From positions 62,001 through 126,000 of the forward strand of contig DASZVY010000094.1 in NCBI GenBank assembly GCA_035546855.1: DNA of 64,000 bases, read 5' to 3'. Of the stretch, positions 25,974 to 34,628 are shown one piece after another. The stretch comes from Nitrobacter sp035546855. Lineage in GTDB: Bacteria; Pseudomonadota; Alphaproteobacteria; Rhizobiales; Xanthobacteraceae. Position 1 is the stretch's first letter, and each line of letters starts with the position of its first letter. Below the pieces are notes generated by a model that made no database searches, was not told the DNA's origin, and saw only the letters and a list, made by a program, of their open reading frames with translations. The translations under genes and the position numbers were made by a program.

Positions 25974-26963
25974 CTAAGCGACAACCTTCGATGCAAGGTT
26001 TTCGATCGCAAGCATCACCGCATCCTTGATACCGGGATCGTATAGCGAATGCCCGGCGCCTTCGACGATGCGGATATCCGCGCCCGGCCAAGCTGCCGCG
26101 AGGGCGTGTGATGTGGATGGCGGACACAGGAAATCGGTGCGGCCCTGAATGATGATGCCGGGAATGTCCTGGAGCCGTCCGATGTCTCGCATCAATTGAT
26201 TGGGCTGCATGAAGCAGTCGTTCTGGAAATAATGCGCTTCCATGAATGGCGTCGAAGGGAGCGGGCGATGGGATTCCTTGACCGCAGCGAGGTTGATGCG
26301 GGTGCGTGCCGGCGCGTGCTCCGAGAGCGTACGCTCGGTTTCGTACCAGGCGCGGGCAGCGGGACCGTGAATGGCCGGATCGGAATCGAGGATGCGGCGC
26401 CAGTAGGCGTCGAGCGGCCGCGCTTTCTCGTCCTTCGACAGCAGGCTGAGGAAATCCTCATGGAGGCCGGGATAGATGCGGGGCAGGGTGCTGAGGAACG
26501 CCGTTTCCAGCTCGGCGCGCGTGCCGAGAAACGTGGCGCGCAGCCCGATGCCGCTCACGCGGTCGGGATAAGCCTCGGCATAAGCCAGCGCCAGCGTTGC
26601 TCCCCAGGAGCCCCCGACCACCAGCCACCGCTCGAAATCGAGCGAAGTGCGGATCGTTTCCATGTCCGCGATCAGATGCGGCAGGGTGTTGGCGTCTCGG
26701 CTGCCTTTGGGCCGGCTGCGTCCGGCGCCGCGCTGGTCGAACAGCACGGCGTGAAAGCGTTGCGGATCGAACAGGCGGCGGTGGTCCGGCTGGCAGCCGC
26801 TGCCGGGACCTCCGTGCAGGTAGATCGCGGGGATGCCGCCGGCGCGGCCGATGGTCTCCACATAGATTTCGTGGCCGTCGCCGACATCGAGATGGCGGCT
26901 CGTCAGCGGGGCATAGGGATCGCCGCGGCTCGCGGACGATCCGGCCTCGGCGTCAGGAGGCAT
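25974..26963 (-). CDS. pip: Proline iminopeptidase (alpha/beta hydrolase)
   Basis: This is an S33-family peptidase of about 329 residues that removes N-terminal proline or acts on related small peptides. Motifs are the oxyanion hole HGGPGSG, FDQRGAGRSRPKG, the nucleophile elbow VVGGSWGATLALAYA, and the late histidine in VEGAGHSLYD. Its ATG at 26963 overlaps the end of pqqE by 11 bases, so it belongs to the pqq operon. PQQ synthesis needs a protease to release the crosslinked Glu-Tyr from PqqA (PqqF or PqqG in other bacteria). No such M16 protease is seen here, so a role of this peptidase in PqqA trimming is worth considering but unproven. Confidence 0.88.
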   Translation of the reverse strand: MPPDAEAGSSASRGDPYAPLTSRHLDVGDGHEIYVETIGRAGGIPAIYLHGGPGSGCQPDHRRLFDPQRFHAVLFDQRGAGRSRPKGSRDANTLPHLIADMETIRTSLDFERWLVVGGSWGATLALAYAEAYPDRVSGIGLRATFLGTRAELETAFLSTLPRIYPGLHEDFLSLLSKDEKARPLDAYWRRILDSDPAIHGPAARAWYETERTLSEHAPARTRINLAAVKESHRPLPSTPFMEAHYFQNDCFMQPNQLMRDIGRLQDIPGIIIQGRTDFLCPPSTSHALAAAWPGADIRIVEGAGHSLYDPGIKDAVMLAIENLASKVVA

Positions 26964-28161
26964 CGCCGCTCCCTGCTTCCGGGGTGCCGCCGGCAAAATT
27001 GCGGTAGATGAAGCGGTCGCTCCCGCCGCTGGCCTCGGCTTCCGCGGTCTTGAAAATCTGCTCGTGCAACGGGGACAGCGTGCAGGCGGGATCGGTGTTG
27101 CCGGCATCGCCGGTCAGCGCGAACGCCTGGCAGCGGCAGCCGCCGAAGTCGATTTCCTTGAATGCGCAGCTCCGGCACGGCTCGGGCATCCACCCGGTGC
27201 CGCGATAGCGGTTGAAGGCGTCGGAGTTCTGCCAGATCCAGGCGATCGAATGGTTCGAGCGCACGGAGAGGAAGTCGAGCCCGGTGAGGGTTTCCGCCGC
27301 ATGGCACGGCAGGATTTTGCCCGACGGCGAGATGTTGAAGAACTGGCGGCCCCAGCCGCCCATGCACTTCTTCGGCCGCAGCGCATAGTAGTCGGGGACC
27401 ACGTAGTCGATGGCCAGAACGCCTTTCAGCCGCGCTTGTGCCTGTTCGACGATGCGGCTCGTCTGTTCGATCTGCGCTGGCGTCGGCATCAGCGCGGCGC
27501 GGTTCCTCAGCGCCCAGCCGTAATACTGCACATTGGCGACCTCGAGCCGGTCGGCGTCGAGATCGACCGCCATCTGGATGATGTCGGAGAGCTGATGCAG
27601 GTTCTGCCGGTGCATCACCGCATTTACCGTCAGCGGCAAGTCGAGCTCCCGCGTCCAGCGCGCGGCCTCGATTTTTTTGCGGTGCGCGTCCTTCAGGCCG
27701 GCGACGCGGTCGGCGACGACGGGCTCGCTGCCCTGGAAGCTGATCTGAACGTGGCACAGTCCGGCATCGGCCAGCGCCTTCAGCTTGTCGCGCGACAGCA
27801 GAACGGCCGAAGTGATGAGGTTGGTGTAGAGGCCGACGTCGCTCGCGTGCCGCACCAGTTCGACGATATCCTTGCGCGCGGTCGGCTCGCCGCCGGAGAA
27901 ATGAATCTGCAACACGCCGATGTCGGCGAGCTCGCTCAGCACCTTCTTCCATTCGTCCGTCGTGAGTTCGCTGCCGCCGCGCTCCAACTCGACCGGGTTG
28001 GAACAGTAGGGGCATTGCAGCGGACAGCGGTGCGTGAGTTCGGCCAGCACCGCGAGCGGAATGCCGAACGTGTCTGCCGCGGACCGCGACGATTCGAGAA
28101 CGGACAATCCGTCGGCGGTCGCCGCAGGCAGAGGCGCGGAATCGGTCAGCGTCGGGCTCAT
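26953..28161 (-). CDS. pqqE: PqqA peptide cyclase PqqE (radical SAM)
   Basis: This enzyme forms the carbon-carbon bond between the glutamate and tyrosine of PqqA, the first chemical step in PQQ synthesis. It has 402 residues. The radical SAM cluster ligands are C46, C50 and C53 (CPLQCPYC), followed by SAM-binding FSGGEPTARKD. The C-terminal SPASM region holds further cysteines (CMGGWG, CHAAETL, CRSCAF, GGCRCQAF) for auxiliary clusters. Its start overlaps pqqD by 4 bases, consistent with the known need of PqqE for the chaperone PqqD. Confidence 0.97.
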   Translation of the reverse strand: MSPTLTDSAPLPAATADGLSVLESSRSAADTFGIPLAVLAELTHRCPLQCPYCSNPVELERGGSELTTDEWKKVLSELADIGVLQIHFSGGEPTARKDIVELVRHASDVGLYTNLITSAVLLSRDKLKALADAGLCHVQISFQGSEPVVADRVAGLKDAHRKKIEAARWTRELDLPLTVNAVMHRQNLHQLSDIIQMAVDLDADRLEVANVQYYGWALRNRAALMPTPAQIEQTSRIVEQAQARLKGVLAIDYVVPDYYALRPKKCMGGWGRQFFNISPSGKILPCHAAETLTGLDFLSVRSNHSIAWIWQNSDAFNRYRGTGWMPEPCRSCAFKEIDFGGCRCQAFALTGDAGNTDPACTLSPLHEQIFKTAEAEASGGSDRFIYRNFAGGTPEAGSGDAS

Positions 28162-28475
28162 GGGCTCGTCTCCCGCGCCTCGATCAGAAATCCCTTGTCG
28201 GCGAGATCCTGCAGCATCGCGACGACATCGGTGCTGATCGCCGCGCGATCTGCCGCGTATTTCGCCGCGAGCACATCGACCACGTCATCGACGCGACGAA
28301 TGCCGTCGCAGAGTTGCAGGACTTCAACTGCGATCTCGTCGGGCGCCAGCACGCGTTCCGGCGCCAGGATCACCCAGCGCTGCCGCGTCTCGTCGAAGCG
28401 CAACTTCGCATGCCGTGGCAGAAGCGGACGGCTGGCTTCGGTGACGGTGATGTTGCGCGGTCGCGGCGTTGCCAT
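28158..28475 (-). CDS. pqqD: PQQ biosynthesis peptide chaperone PqqD
   Basis: PqqD binds the PqqA precursor and delivers it to PqqE. 105 residues with the RiPP recognition fold: LLPRHAKLRFDETRQRWVILAPERVL, then the helical part with EVLQLCDGIRRVDDVV and a C-terminal FLIEA. It is coupled to pqqE by a 4-base overlap and lies 21 bases after pqqC. The length is slightly above the usual 90-95 residues because of an N-terminal extension. Confidence 0.95.
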   Translation of the reverse strand: MATPRPRNITVTEASRPLLPRHAKLRFDETRQRWVILAPERVLAPDEIAVEVLQLCDGIRRVDDVVDVLAAKYAADRAAISTDVVAMLQDLADKGFLIEARETSP

Positions 28476-28496
28476 GAAGCCTGCCTCGAGTTTGCC

Positions 28497-29261
28497 TCAA
28501 CGTGCGTCGGGGACGAAGGCGCCCGGCGGAATATGGCCGTTGACATAGGCATGATACAGCGCATCGAGCTGAACCCAAAGCACATTGGTTTTGAAGATCA
28601 ATGCGTTGCAGACCGCTTCGCGCTGTTCCGGCGTGGTGGCGTGTTCCCGGACGTAGGTCAGCGCGAAATTGGCGTCCCTCGGTGCCTGTTTCAGCCGCGT
28701 GCTGAAGTAACGCATGATCTCGGGATTGACGAAGTCATAGTGCTTCAGCATGCCCGAAATCCGCTCCTCGTGCAGGTTCGGCGCGAATAGCTCGGTGAGC
28801 GAGGATGCGATGGCTTCGAGGGGCGTCCTGTCGCGGACGAAATGCACATAGGCCTCGACCGCGAATCGTGTCGCCGGGAGGATGCCTTCGGTGGATTCGA
28901 CGTAGGCGCTGTCCAGCCCCAGACCTTCGGTCAGCTTCAGCCAGCGCTCGATTCCGCCTTCGCTGCCGACGTCGCCGTCGTGATCCTCGATGCGGTGCCG
29001 CCATTCGATCCGCGTGGCGCGGTCGCGGAAGCGGGAGATCACGACCGCATCCTTGATCGGAATCGTGCTCTGGTAATAGTAGCGGTTCAGCGCCCATGCC
29101 TGGACTTGGCCCTTGTTGAGCTTGCCGCCGTGCAGCAGGTGATGGAAGGGATGCAGGCTGTGATAGCGGGTCGCGCCGATATGACGCAGCCGCGCTTCCA
29201 GTTCTTCCGCGCTGTGAAGCGGAGCCTTGCTGATCGCCGTCGCAGTCGATGCGGTGTTCAA
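28497..29261 (-). CDS. pqqC: Pyrroloquinoline-quinone synthase PqqC
   Basis: This cofactorless oxidase carries out the last ring closure and oxidation of PQQ. Family segments include RYHSLHPFHHLLHGGKL, QAWALNRYYYQSTIPIKDA and IEDHDGDVGSEGGIERWL, with the active-site histidines. The TTG at 29261 is chosen because its last two bases overlap the pqqB stop (TTGA). It gives 254 residues, the family size, and is not preceded by the unrelated residues of the longer open frame. Confidence 0.96.
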   Translation of the reverse strand: MNTASTATAISKAPLHSAEELEARLRHIGATRYHSLHPFHHLLHGGKLNKGQVQAWALNRYYYQSTIPIKDAVVISRFRDRATRIEWRHRIEDHDGDVGSEGGIERWLKLTEGLGLDSAYVESTEGILPATRFAVEAYVHFVRDRTPLEAIASSLTELFAPNLHEERISGMLKHYDFVNPEIMRYFSTRLKQAPRDANFALTYVREHATTPEQREAVCNALIFKTNVLWVQLDALYHAYVNGHIPPGAFVPDAR

Positions 29262-30172
29262 AGCGTCACCTCCAGTCCGTCGACCGGGATCTGCCATCCC
29301 GCTTGCTCCGCAGCTTTGCGCTCGGCGGAGCCCGGCAGCAACACCGGGTTGGAATTATTGACATGCAGAAAGATTTTTCGCTCGATGTCGAGATCGGCGA
29401 GGACCGCGATTGTGCCGTCCGTGCCGGACATCGCGATGTGACCCATGCGCTGACCTGTCTTCGCGCCGAGACCGGCCGCGATCAGTTCGTCGTCCCGCCA
29501 CACCGTGCCGTCGAAAAACACCAGCGGCGCACCGGAGAGACGTTGCTTCAATTCCGGCGTCACGCGCGCGCAGGCGGCGATGAAGAAGAAATGCGTCCCG
29601 GTCGCCTTGTCGGCGATGCGCAGGCCCAGCGTATCGCCATCGGCGTCGCCACCTTCCGCCGTCCCCTCGAGATACCACGCGCCCTTGCCGGGTACGGCGA
29701 AGGGCAGGACTTCCAGTCCCGAGGGTAAGCCGTCGGTCAGCGTCGGCTCGAATGTCCGGTCGATTGCGATCGGCTCCCGCTTCACATGCGGCGTGCCGAG
29801 AACGTTGAAGATGCTGTTGGACGCGAGGATCGCAAGCACGCGCGAATGTGCATAGACCGTGAACGGCGAGCCTTCGCGCATCGACAGCAGCCCGGCAACG
29901 GCATCGACCTCGCCATTGGTCAGGATGACACCGGCAAGGGGGCTATGACGAAGGCGCTTTGGATAAAGCTGCGGCGTCGCGATCAACTGCTGGCGCAGGT
30001 CGGGCGACGCATTGATCAGGAACCAGTGTTCGTTGTCGACGCTGACGGCGATCGAAGCTTGCGTTGCGCGTAGCGCAGGATTGGTGCGCGCGTCGGCGCA
30101 GATGCGACATCCGCAATTCCATTGCGGGACTCCGCCCCCGGCCGCGGCTCCCAGAACGATGACGCGCAACAT
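29258..30172 (-). CDS. pqqB: PQQ biosynthesis protein PqqB
   Basis: This metallo-beta-lactamase-fold protein acts in the hydroxylation steps of PQQ synthesis. The start MLRVIVLGAAAGGGVPQWNC at 30172 is the standard PqqB N-terminus and gives 304 residues. CRICADARTNP supplies the conserved cysteines, and LTNGEVDAVAGLLSMRE stands where other family members have the histidine motif. It overlaps pqqC by 4 bases. pqqA lies 122 bases upstream across a gap with an inverted repeat. Confidence 0.96.
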   Translation of the reverse strand: MLRVIVLGAAAGGGVPQWNCGCRICADARTNPALRATQASIAVSVDNEHWFLINASPDLRQQLIATPQLYPKRLRHSPLAGVILTNGEVDAVAGLLSMREGSPFTVYAHSRVLAILASNSIFNVLGTPHVKREPIAIDRTFEPTLTDGLPSGLEVLPFAVPGKGAWYLEGTAEGGDADGDTLGLRIADKATGTHFFFIAACARVTPELKQRLSGAPLVFFDGTVWRDDELIAAGLGAKTGQRMGHIAMSGTDGTIAVLADLDIERKIFLHVNNSNPVLLPGSAERKAAEQAGWQIPVDGLEVTL

Positions 30173-30202
30173 GACTCGGTTCCGGGGTCTCCAAAACGTT
30201 TC

Positions 30203-30269
30203 GGAGGCGTCCCATCGCGTTGCGACGATTCCATCCGGAATCATTCGCCCGGCGAGCGGTCCGCCTCCG
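30203..30269 (-). promoter_or_regulatory. Inverted repeat between pqqA and pqqB
   Basis: CGGAGGCG at 30203-30210 pairs with CGCCTCCG at 30262-30269, a perfect 8-bp stem around about 50 bases. It may stabilise or separate the pqqA message from the distal genes, since PqqA is needed in far larger amounts than the enzymes. No T-run follows, so it is not a clear terminator. Confidence 0.35.
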
Positions 30270-30294
30270 TCAAAACGCAGAACAGTCGCAGTGC

Positions 30295-30375
30295 TTACTT
30301 GCGGGCTGCGCAGGCGTACATGTTGATTTCCATGCCGACCGGCACTTCCACGATTTTCGGTGCTTTCCAGGCCAT
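30295..30375 (-). CDS. pqqA: Coenzyme PQQ precursor peptide PqqA (26 aa)
   Basis: This is the ribosomal peptide from which PQQ is made. The 26-residue product begins MAWKAPKIVEVPVG and continues EINMYACAARK. The conserved glutamate E16 and tyrosine Y20, spaced E-x3-Y, are the atoms that become PQQ. A strong AGGAG site lies 8 bases before the ATG. The gene is too short for most gene callers but is unambiguous from sequence and position at the head of pqqBCDE. Confidence 0.97.
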   Translation of the reverse strand: MAWKAPKIVEVPVGMEINMYACAARK

Positions 30376-30652
30376 TCCAAGTCTCCTTTTCAGGGGAGGG
30401 GCTTGCCCTCTGAAGGCAAGTTACTGCGGATCGCAAAGTTCGCCAGCGAAATATTTGGACCCTGTATGTTGTTGCAGCGCAAAAGCTTCATTCGAGGGAT
30501 CATCGGGAGATAACGCAACAGGAGTGTTATCAAGGTCTTGGAGGATGATTGGCGGACTGTTTTCGATCTTAACGGGCAGCGGTCAGCCGCGATAAAGAAC
30601 TTGTGAGAAGTCGCGGCTCCAAGCTGTCGTGGTTCGCCGTTATGGTTGGTTC

Positions 30653-30910
30653 ATGCCGAGATATTTTTTCAACACCCGTATCGGGTCAGAACTGATCCGC
30701 GACCCCGAAGGCGAAGTGCTGCGCGACCCCGACCACGCGTGGGAGGTTGCCCGCACGACGATCCGTGAGATCCTCCGGACTGAAGGCGAGCAGACGAGTG
30801 CCCTGACGGCGGTACTGGAGGTTACCGACGATGAGGGGGATGTGGTGCTCGAATTCCCCTTTTCCGAGGCCATCCTCGATCCGAGGCAGGGATCTTCGAC
30901 CCGACATTGA
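30653..30910 (+). CDS. DUF6894 family small protein
   Basis: 85 residues with the pattern MPRYFFNTRIG-SELIRDPEGEVLRD-PDHAWEVARTTIREIL typical of a small family very common in Bradyrhizobium, often in many paralogues. The function is unknown. The ATG at 30653 fits the family N-terminus (RYFF). The gene stands alone, divergent from pqqA with about 277 bases between them. Confidence 0.8.
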   Translation: MPRYFFNTRIGSELIRDPEGEVLRDPDHAWEVARTTIREILRTEGEQTSALTAVLEVTDDEGDVVLEFPFSEAILDPRQGSSTRH

Positions 30911-31130
30911 GCGGGTTAAACCGGCTCACGCCCGAAATCGGTAGATTTTCCAGGCAGCCTTGACGACCGACCGATTGGTGCGGGATCGGTTGGCGTGCTC
31001 CTCACCGGCGACTGCGAAACCGGTTGGCGTGTCTGTGTCCGCAGGGTTACAACACAGTCGGTAATTGGCTCCGGGTCCCTGTTTTCCGCGATTGTCGAAG
31101 CCCGAGAGAGTACGAGCAACGGAGCGCTTC

Positions 31131-32531
31131 ATGGACATCTGGCGTCTTGCCGCTACGGAACTGGCTGCCCTGGTCCGGTCCCGCAAGGTTTCGGCAAAGG
31201 AGGCCGCGACCGCGGCACTCGCGCGGCTCGATGCCGTCAATCCGGCGATCAACGCCGTGATCGATCATCGCCCCGACGATGTGCTGGCTCAGGCCGAGGC
31301 CGTGGACGCCGCGTTGGCGCGTGGTGACGACCCCGGTCCGCTCGCCGGCGTGCCGGTGACGATCAAGGTCAACATCGATCAGGCGGGCTACGCCAACACC
31401 AACGGCGTCACGCTGCAGCGTGATCTCATCGCGAAGATCAACAGCCCGGTGGTCGACAATTTTCTCAAGGCGGGTGCTGTCATTCTTGGCCGCACCAACA
31501 CGCCGGCTTTCTCCTATCGCTGGTTCACCAAGAACCTCGTGCATGGACATACCAAAAATCCGCGCGATCCCACGATCACGCCCGGCGGGTCGTCGGGTGG
31601 CGCGGCCTCCTCGGTGGCGGCCGGCATTGGCCATATCGCGCATGGCACCGATATTGCGGGATCGATCCGCTATCCGGCTTATGCCTGCGGCGTTCACGGG
31701 TTGCGGACCACGCTCGGCCGCGTTGCGGCCTGGAATCCGTCGGGACCCGACCGCCCGATTTGTCCGCAGATCGCAGCCGTTTCGGGACCGCTGGCGCGGA
31801 CGGTCGGCGATCTCAGGATCGCGCTCGCGGCTATGTCGAAGCCCGACGCGCGCGACCCGTGGTGGGTGCCAGCGCCGCTCGAGGGGCCGCCGGTGCCGAA
31901 ACGCGCCGCGCTGTGTATCAGCCCCGATGGACTGGAGGTCGCCGCCGAAATCAAGGCAGCCTTGCGCGATGCCGCCAAACGGCTCGAGCGCGCCGGATGG
32001 ACGGTCGAGGAAATAGAGAACATCCCGCCGCTGAAGGAAGCTGCCGACATTCAGACCAGGCTGTGGCTGGGCGACGGCTATGAAGCGATGCTCGCTGCGG
32101 CGGAGCGCGAAGGCGATCCGGGCGCGCTCGCCTGCCTGCGCGGCAATCGCAGCAAGGTCTATCCGTTCGATGGGGCGGCCCTGTCGCAGGCGCTGACGCG
32201 TCGCGCCACGCTGACGCGTGACTGGCAGATGTTTTTTGCGACTTATGCGGTGGTGCTGATGCCGGTATCCGGTGAATTGCCGTTCCCCGACCAGCTCGAT
32301 GTCAAGGACGACGCGTCGTTCGCGCGGGTGTGGCGGGCGCAAATGCCGATGGTCGGGATTCCATTGATGGGGCTGCCGGGATTGACGGTCTCGACCGGCC
32401 TGGTGGGGCGCGTTCCCGTCGGCGTGCAAATCGTCGCGGGCCGATATCGGGAAGATCTATGCCTGTTGGCCGGCGAAGCGATCGAGGCCGGCGGAACGCC
32501 GCCGGCTCCGGTCGATCCCGTCAGCGCCTGA
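31131..32531 (+). CDS. Amidase (amidase signature family)
   Basis: This 466-residue hydrolase has the Ser-cisSer-Lys triad: K79 in GVPVTIKVN, the GGSSGG loop at 152-157 and the nucleophile S178 in DIAGSIR. The start ATG 31131 gives MDIWRLAATEL, the usual family opening. It is likely to hydrolyse a small or aromatic amide. Its substrate is not predictable, and it is followed after 17 bases by a glutathione peroxidase gene. Confidence 0.92.
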   Translation: MDIWRLAATELAALVRSRKVSAKEAATAALARLDAVNPAINAVIDHRPDDVLAQAEAVDAALARGDDPGPLAGVPVTIKVNIDQAGYANTNGVTLQRDLIAKINSPVVDNFLKAGAVILGRTNTPAFSYRWFTKNLVHGHTKNPRDPTITPGGSSGGAASSVAAGIGHIAHGTDIAGSIRYPAYACGVHGLRTTLGRVAAWNPSGPDRPICPQIAAVSGPLARTVGDLRIALAAMSKPDARDPWWVPAPLEGPPVPKRAALCISPDGLEVAAEIKAALRDAAKRLERAGWTVEEIENIPPLKEAADIQTRLWLGDGYEAMLAAAEREGDPGALACLRGNRSKVYPFDGAALSQALTRRATLTRDWQMFFATYAVVLMPVSGELPFPDQLDVKDDASFARVWRAQMPMVGIPLMGLPGLTVSTGLVGRVPVGVQIVAGRYREDLCLLAGEAIEAGGTPPAPVDPVSA

Positions 32532-32548
32532 CCTGTCGCGAGCGTGAA

Positions 32549-33025
32549 ATGGCGACCGTTTTCGATTTTTCCGCGACCGCGCTCACCGGCGAGCCGTGCG
32601 CGCTCAAGCAGTTCGAAGGTCAGGTGTTGCTGATCGTGAACACCGCGAGCGCGTGCGGCTTCACGCCGCAATACAGGGACCTCGAGGACATCTATCGCAC
32701 CATGAAGCCGCGCGGATTTTCAGTGCTCGGCTTTCCCTGCAATCAGTTCGGACGCCAGGAGCCGGGATCGTCCGAGGATATCCGGCAGTTCTGCACCAGC
32801 AAGTACGATGTGACGTTTCCGATGTTCGAGAAGATCGACGTCAATGGCCGTGACGCGCACCCGCTCTTCAAGTATCTGAGGAGCGAAAAGCCGGGATTGC
32901 TCGGCGATTCGATCAAATGGAATTTCACCAAGTTTCTGGTGGACCGGCAGGGCTGCGTCGTTGCCCGTCATGCTCCGACCACCAATCCCAGAACATTCAT
33001 CAAAGATCTCGAGGCCCTGCTTTGA
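32549..33025 (+). CDS. Glutathione peroxidase
   Basis: This 158-residue thiol peroxidase reduces hydroperoxides. The peroxidatic residue is cysteine C36 (NTASACGFTPQY), not selenocysteine, as is usual in bacteria. LGFPCNQFGRQEPG and the KWNFTKFLVDRQG motif supply the glutamine and tryptophan partners. It may use thioredoxin rather than glutathione in vivo. The stop overlaps the TTG start of the next gene by three bases. Confidence 0.95.
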   Translation: MATVFDFSATALTGEPCALKQFEGQVLLIVNTASACGFTPQYRDLEDIYRTMKPRGFSVLGFPCNQFGRQEPGSSEDIRQFCTSKYDVTFPMFEKIDVNGRDAHPLFKYLRSEKPGLLGDSIKWNFTKFLVDRQGCVVARHAPTTNPRTFIKDLEALL

Positions 33026-33279
33026 CCGACGAAACCACGAACGACCAGTTGCCCGACCGCCTGTCCACGGACCCGCGCAGCCCCTATTACAACGCCGAAA
33101 TTCTCGCGCGCGATATCGGCATTCGCTTCAAGGGCGTTGAAAAAACCAATGTCGAGGAATACTGCGTCAGCGAGGGCTGGATCCGCGTGACCGCCGGCAA
33201 CGCCAGGGATCGTCATGGCAATCCGCTCACGATCAAGATCAGCGGCGCCGTCGAGCCGTATGTCCGCACCAGGGATTGA
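33022..33279 (+). CDS. DUF3297 family protein
   Basis: 85-residue conserved protein with LPDRLSTDPRSPYYNAEIL near the start and GIRFKGVEKTNVEEYC in the middle, a family widely found in proteobacteria as a small cytoplasmic protein of unknown function. The TTG at 33022 overlaps the glutathione peroxidase stop, so the two are coupled. Confidence 0.85.
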   Translation: MTDETTNDQLPDRLSTDPRSPYYNAEILARDIGIRFKGVEKTNVEEYCVSEGWIRVTAGNARDRHGNPLTIKISGAVEPYVRTRD

Positions 33280-33283
33280 GACG

Positions 33284-34453
33284 ATGATTGTGCGTATCGT
33301 CGACGTGCGCGAGGTCACGAAGCCGATCTCATCGCCGATCCGCAACGCCTATATCGACTTCACCAAGATGACGTCGAGCCTCGTGGCCGTCGTCACCAAT
33401 GTCGTGCGTGATGGCAAGCCCGTCGTCGGCTACGGCTTCAATTCCAATGGCCGCTACGGGCAGGGTGGGTTGATCCGCGAACGCTTCGCCGCGCGTCTGA
33501 CCGAAGCCGATCCGAAGAGCCTGCTCGATGCGACCGGCGACAATCTCGATCCAGACAAGATCTGGGCCGCGCTGATGTCCAACGAAAAGCCGGGCGGGCA
33601 CGGCGAACGATCCGTCGCAGTCGGCACCATCGACATGGCGGTGTGGGATGCGGTGGCGAAGATCGCCGGCAAGCCGTTGTTTCGGCTGCTGGCGGAGCGT
33701 GCCGGCAAAACCGCCTATCCGCGGGTGTTTGTCTATGCCGCCGGCGGCTACTACTATCCCGGCAAGGATCTCGCGATGCTGCGCGCGGAAATGCGCGGCT
33801 ACCTCGATCGCGGTTATACCGTCGTCAAGATGAAGATCGGTGGAGCGTCGATCGCCGAGGATCGCGACCGCATCGAGTCCGTGCTGAAGGAAATCGGAAG
33901 TCGGGCGCAGCTTGCCGTCGATGCCAACGGCCGCTTCGATCTGGAAACCGCGATCGCCTACGCGAAAATGCTGCGGGACTATCCGCTGTTCTGGTACGAG
34001 GAGGCTGGTGATCCCCTCGACTATCAGTTGCAGGCGGCGTTGGCCGAATTCTATCCGGGGCCGATGGCGACCGGCGAGAACCTATTCAGTCATCAGGACG
34101 CGCGCAACCTCATTCGCCACGGCGGGATGCGGCCGGATCGCGACTTTCTGCAATTCGATTGCGCATTGTCGTATGGGCTTTGCGAGTATCAGCGCACGTT
34201 GGCGATGCTGCAAGCGCACGGCTGGTCGCCGCGCCGCTGTATTCCGCACGGCGGGCATCAGATGTCATTGAACATCGCCGCGGGTCTCGGGCTCGGCGGC
34301 AACGAAAGCTATCCCGACCTGTTCCAGCCCTATGGCGGATTCCCCGATGGCGTGAGGGTCGAGAACGGCTATATCACCATGCCGGATCTGCCCGGCATCG
34401 GCTTCGAGGGGAAAGCCGACCTGTATCGGGAAATGAAGGCGCTGGCCTGTTGA
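33284..34453 (+). CDS. tarD: D(-)-tartrate dehydratase (enolase superfamily)
   Basis: This enzyme dehydrates D-tartrate to oxaloacetate. Its 389 residues agree in length with the crystallised Bradyrhizobium enzyme. The catalytic bases K184 (VVKMKIGG) and H322 (IPHGGHQ) and the metal ligands D213, E239 and E265 fall at the same numbers, as I recall that protein. It is in a run with amidase, glutathione peroxidase and DUF3297 genes. No tartrate-specific transporter is adjacent, although the orphan TctAB elsewhere in the window is a candidate carboxylate importer. Confidence 0.95.
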   Translation: MIVRIVDVREVTKPISSPIRNAYIDFTKMTSSLVAVVTNVVRDGKPVVGYGFNSNGRYGQGGLIRERFAARLTEADPKSLLDATGDNLDPDKIWAALMSNEKPGGHGERSVAVGTIDMAVWDAVAKIAGKPLFRLLAERAGKTAYPRVFVYAAGGYYYPGKDLAMLRAEMRGYLDRGYTVVKMKIGGASIAEDRDRIESVLKEIGSRAQLAVDANGRFDLETAIAYAKMLRDYPLFWYEEAGDPLDYQLQAALAEFYPGPMATGENLFSHQDARNLIRHGGMRPDRDFLQFDCALSYGLCEYQRTLAMLQAHGWSPRRCIPHGGHQMSLNIAAGLGLGGNESYPDLFQPYGGFPDGVRVENGYITMPDLPGIGFEGKADLYREMKALAC

Positions 34454-34525
34454 GGCAAACCAGAGGCACGATGCGGCATGGCGGAGGCGGGCCCGGAGTG
34501 CCCCTGCATGAACAATCCGCTTAAA

Positions 34526-34539
34526 GTTCAAGCTTAAAA
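34526..34539 (+). promoter_or_regulatory. Candidate MarR-type operator upstream of the ABC importer
   Basis: GTTCAAGCTTAAAA matches the nTTnArnnyTAAAr motif also found at 48601, 48805, 50705, 54002 and 54024. A second partial copy, GCTTAAAG, starts at 34519. It lies about 90 bases before the ATG of the ABC operon. Confidence 0.5.
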
Positions 34540-34628
34540 CAACGGCGTTTCCGGCTATGCTGGTGTCCTCGGCCGGTACAATCCGGAAGCGCCGTCTCGG
34601 CGAGACGCGGAATCGAGAAGGAATTCGA

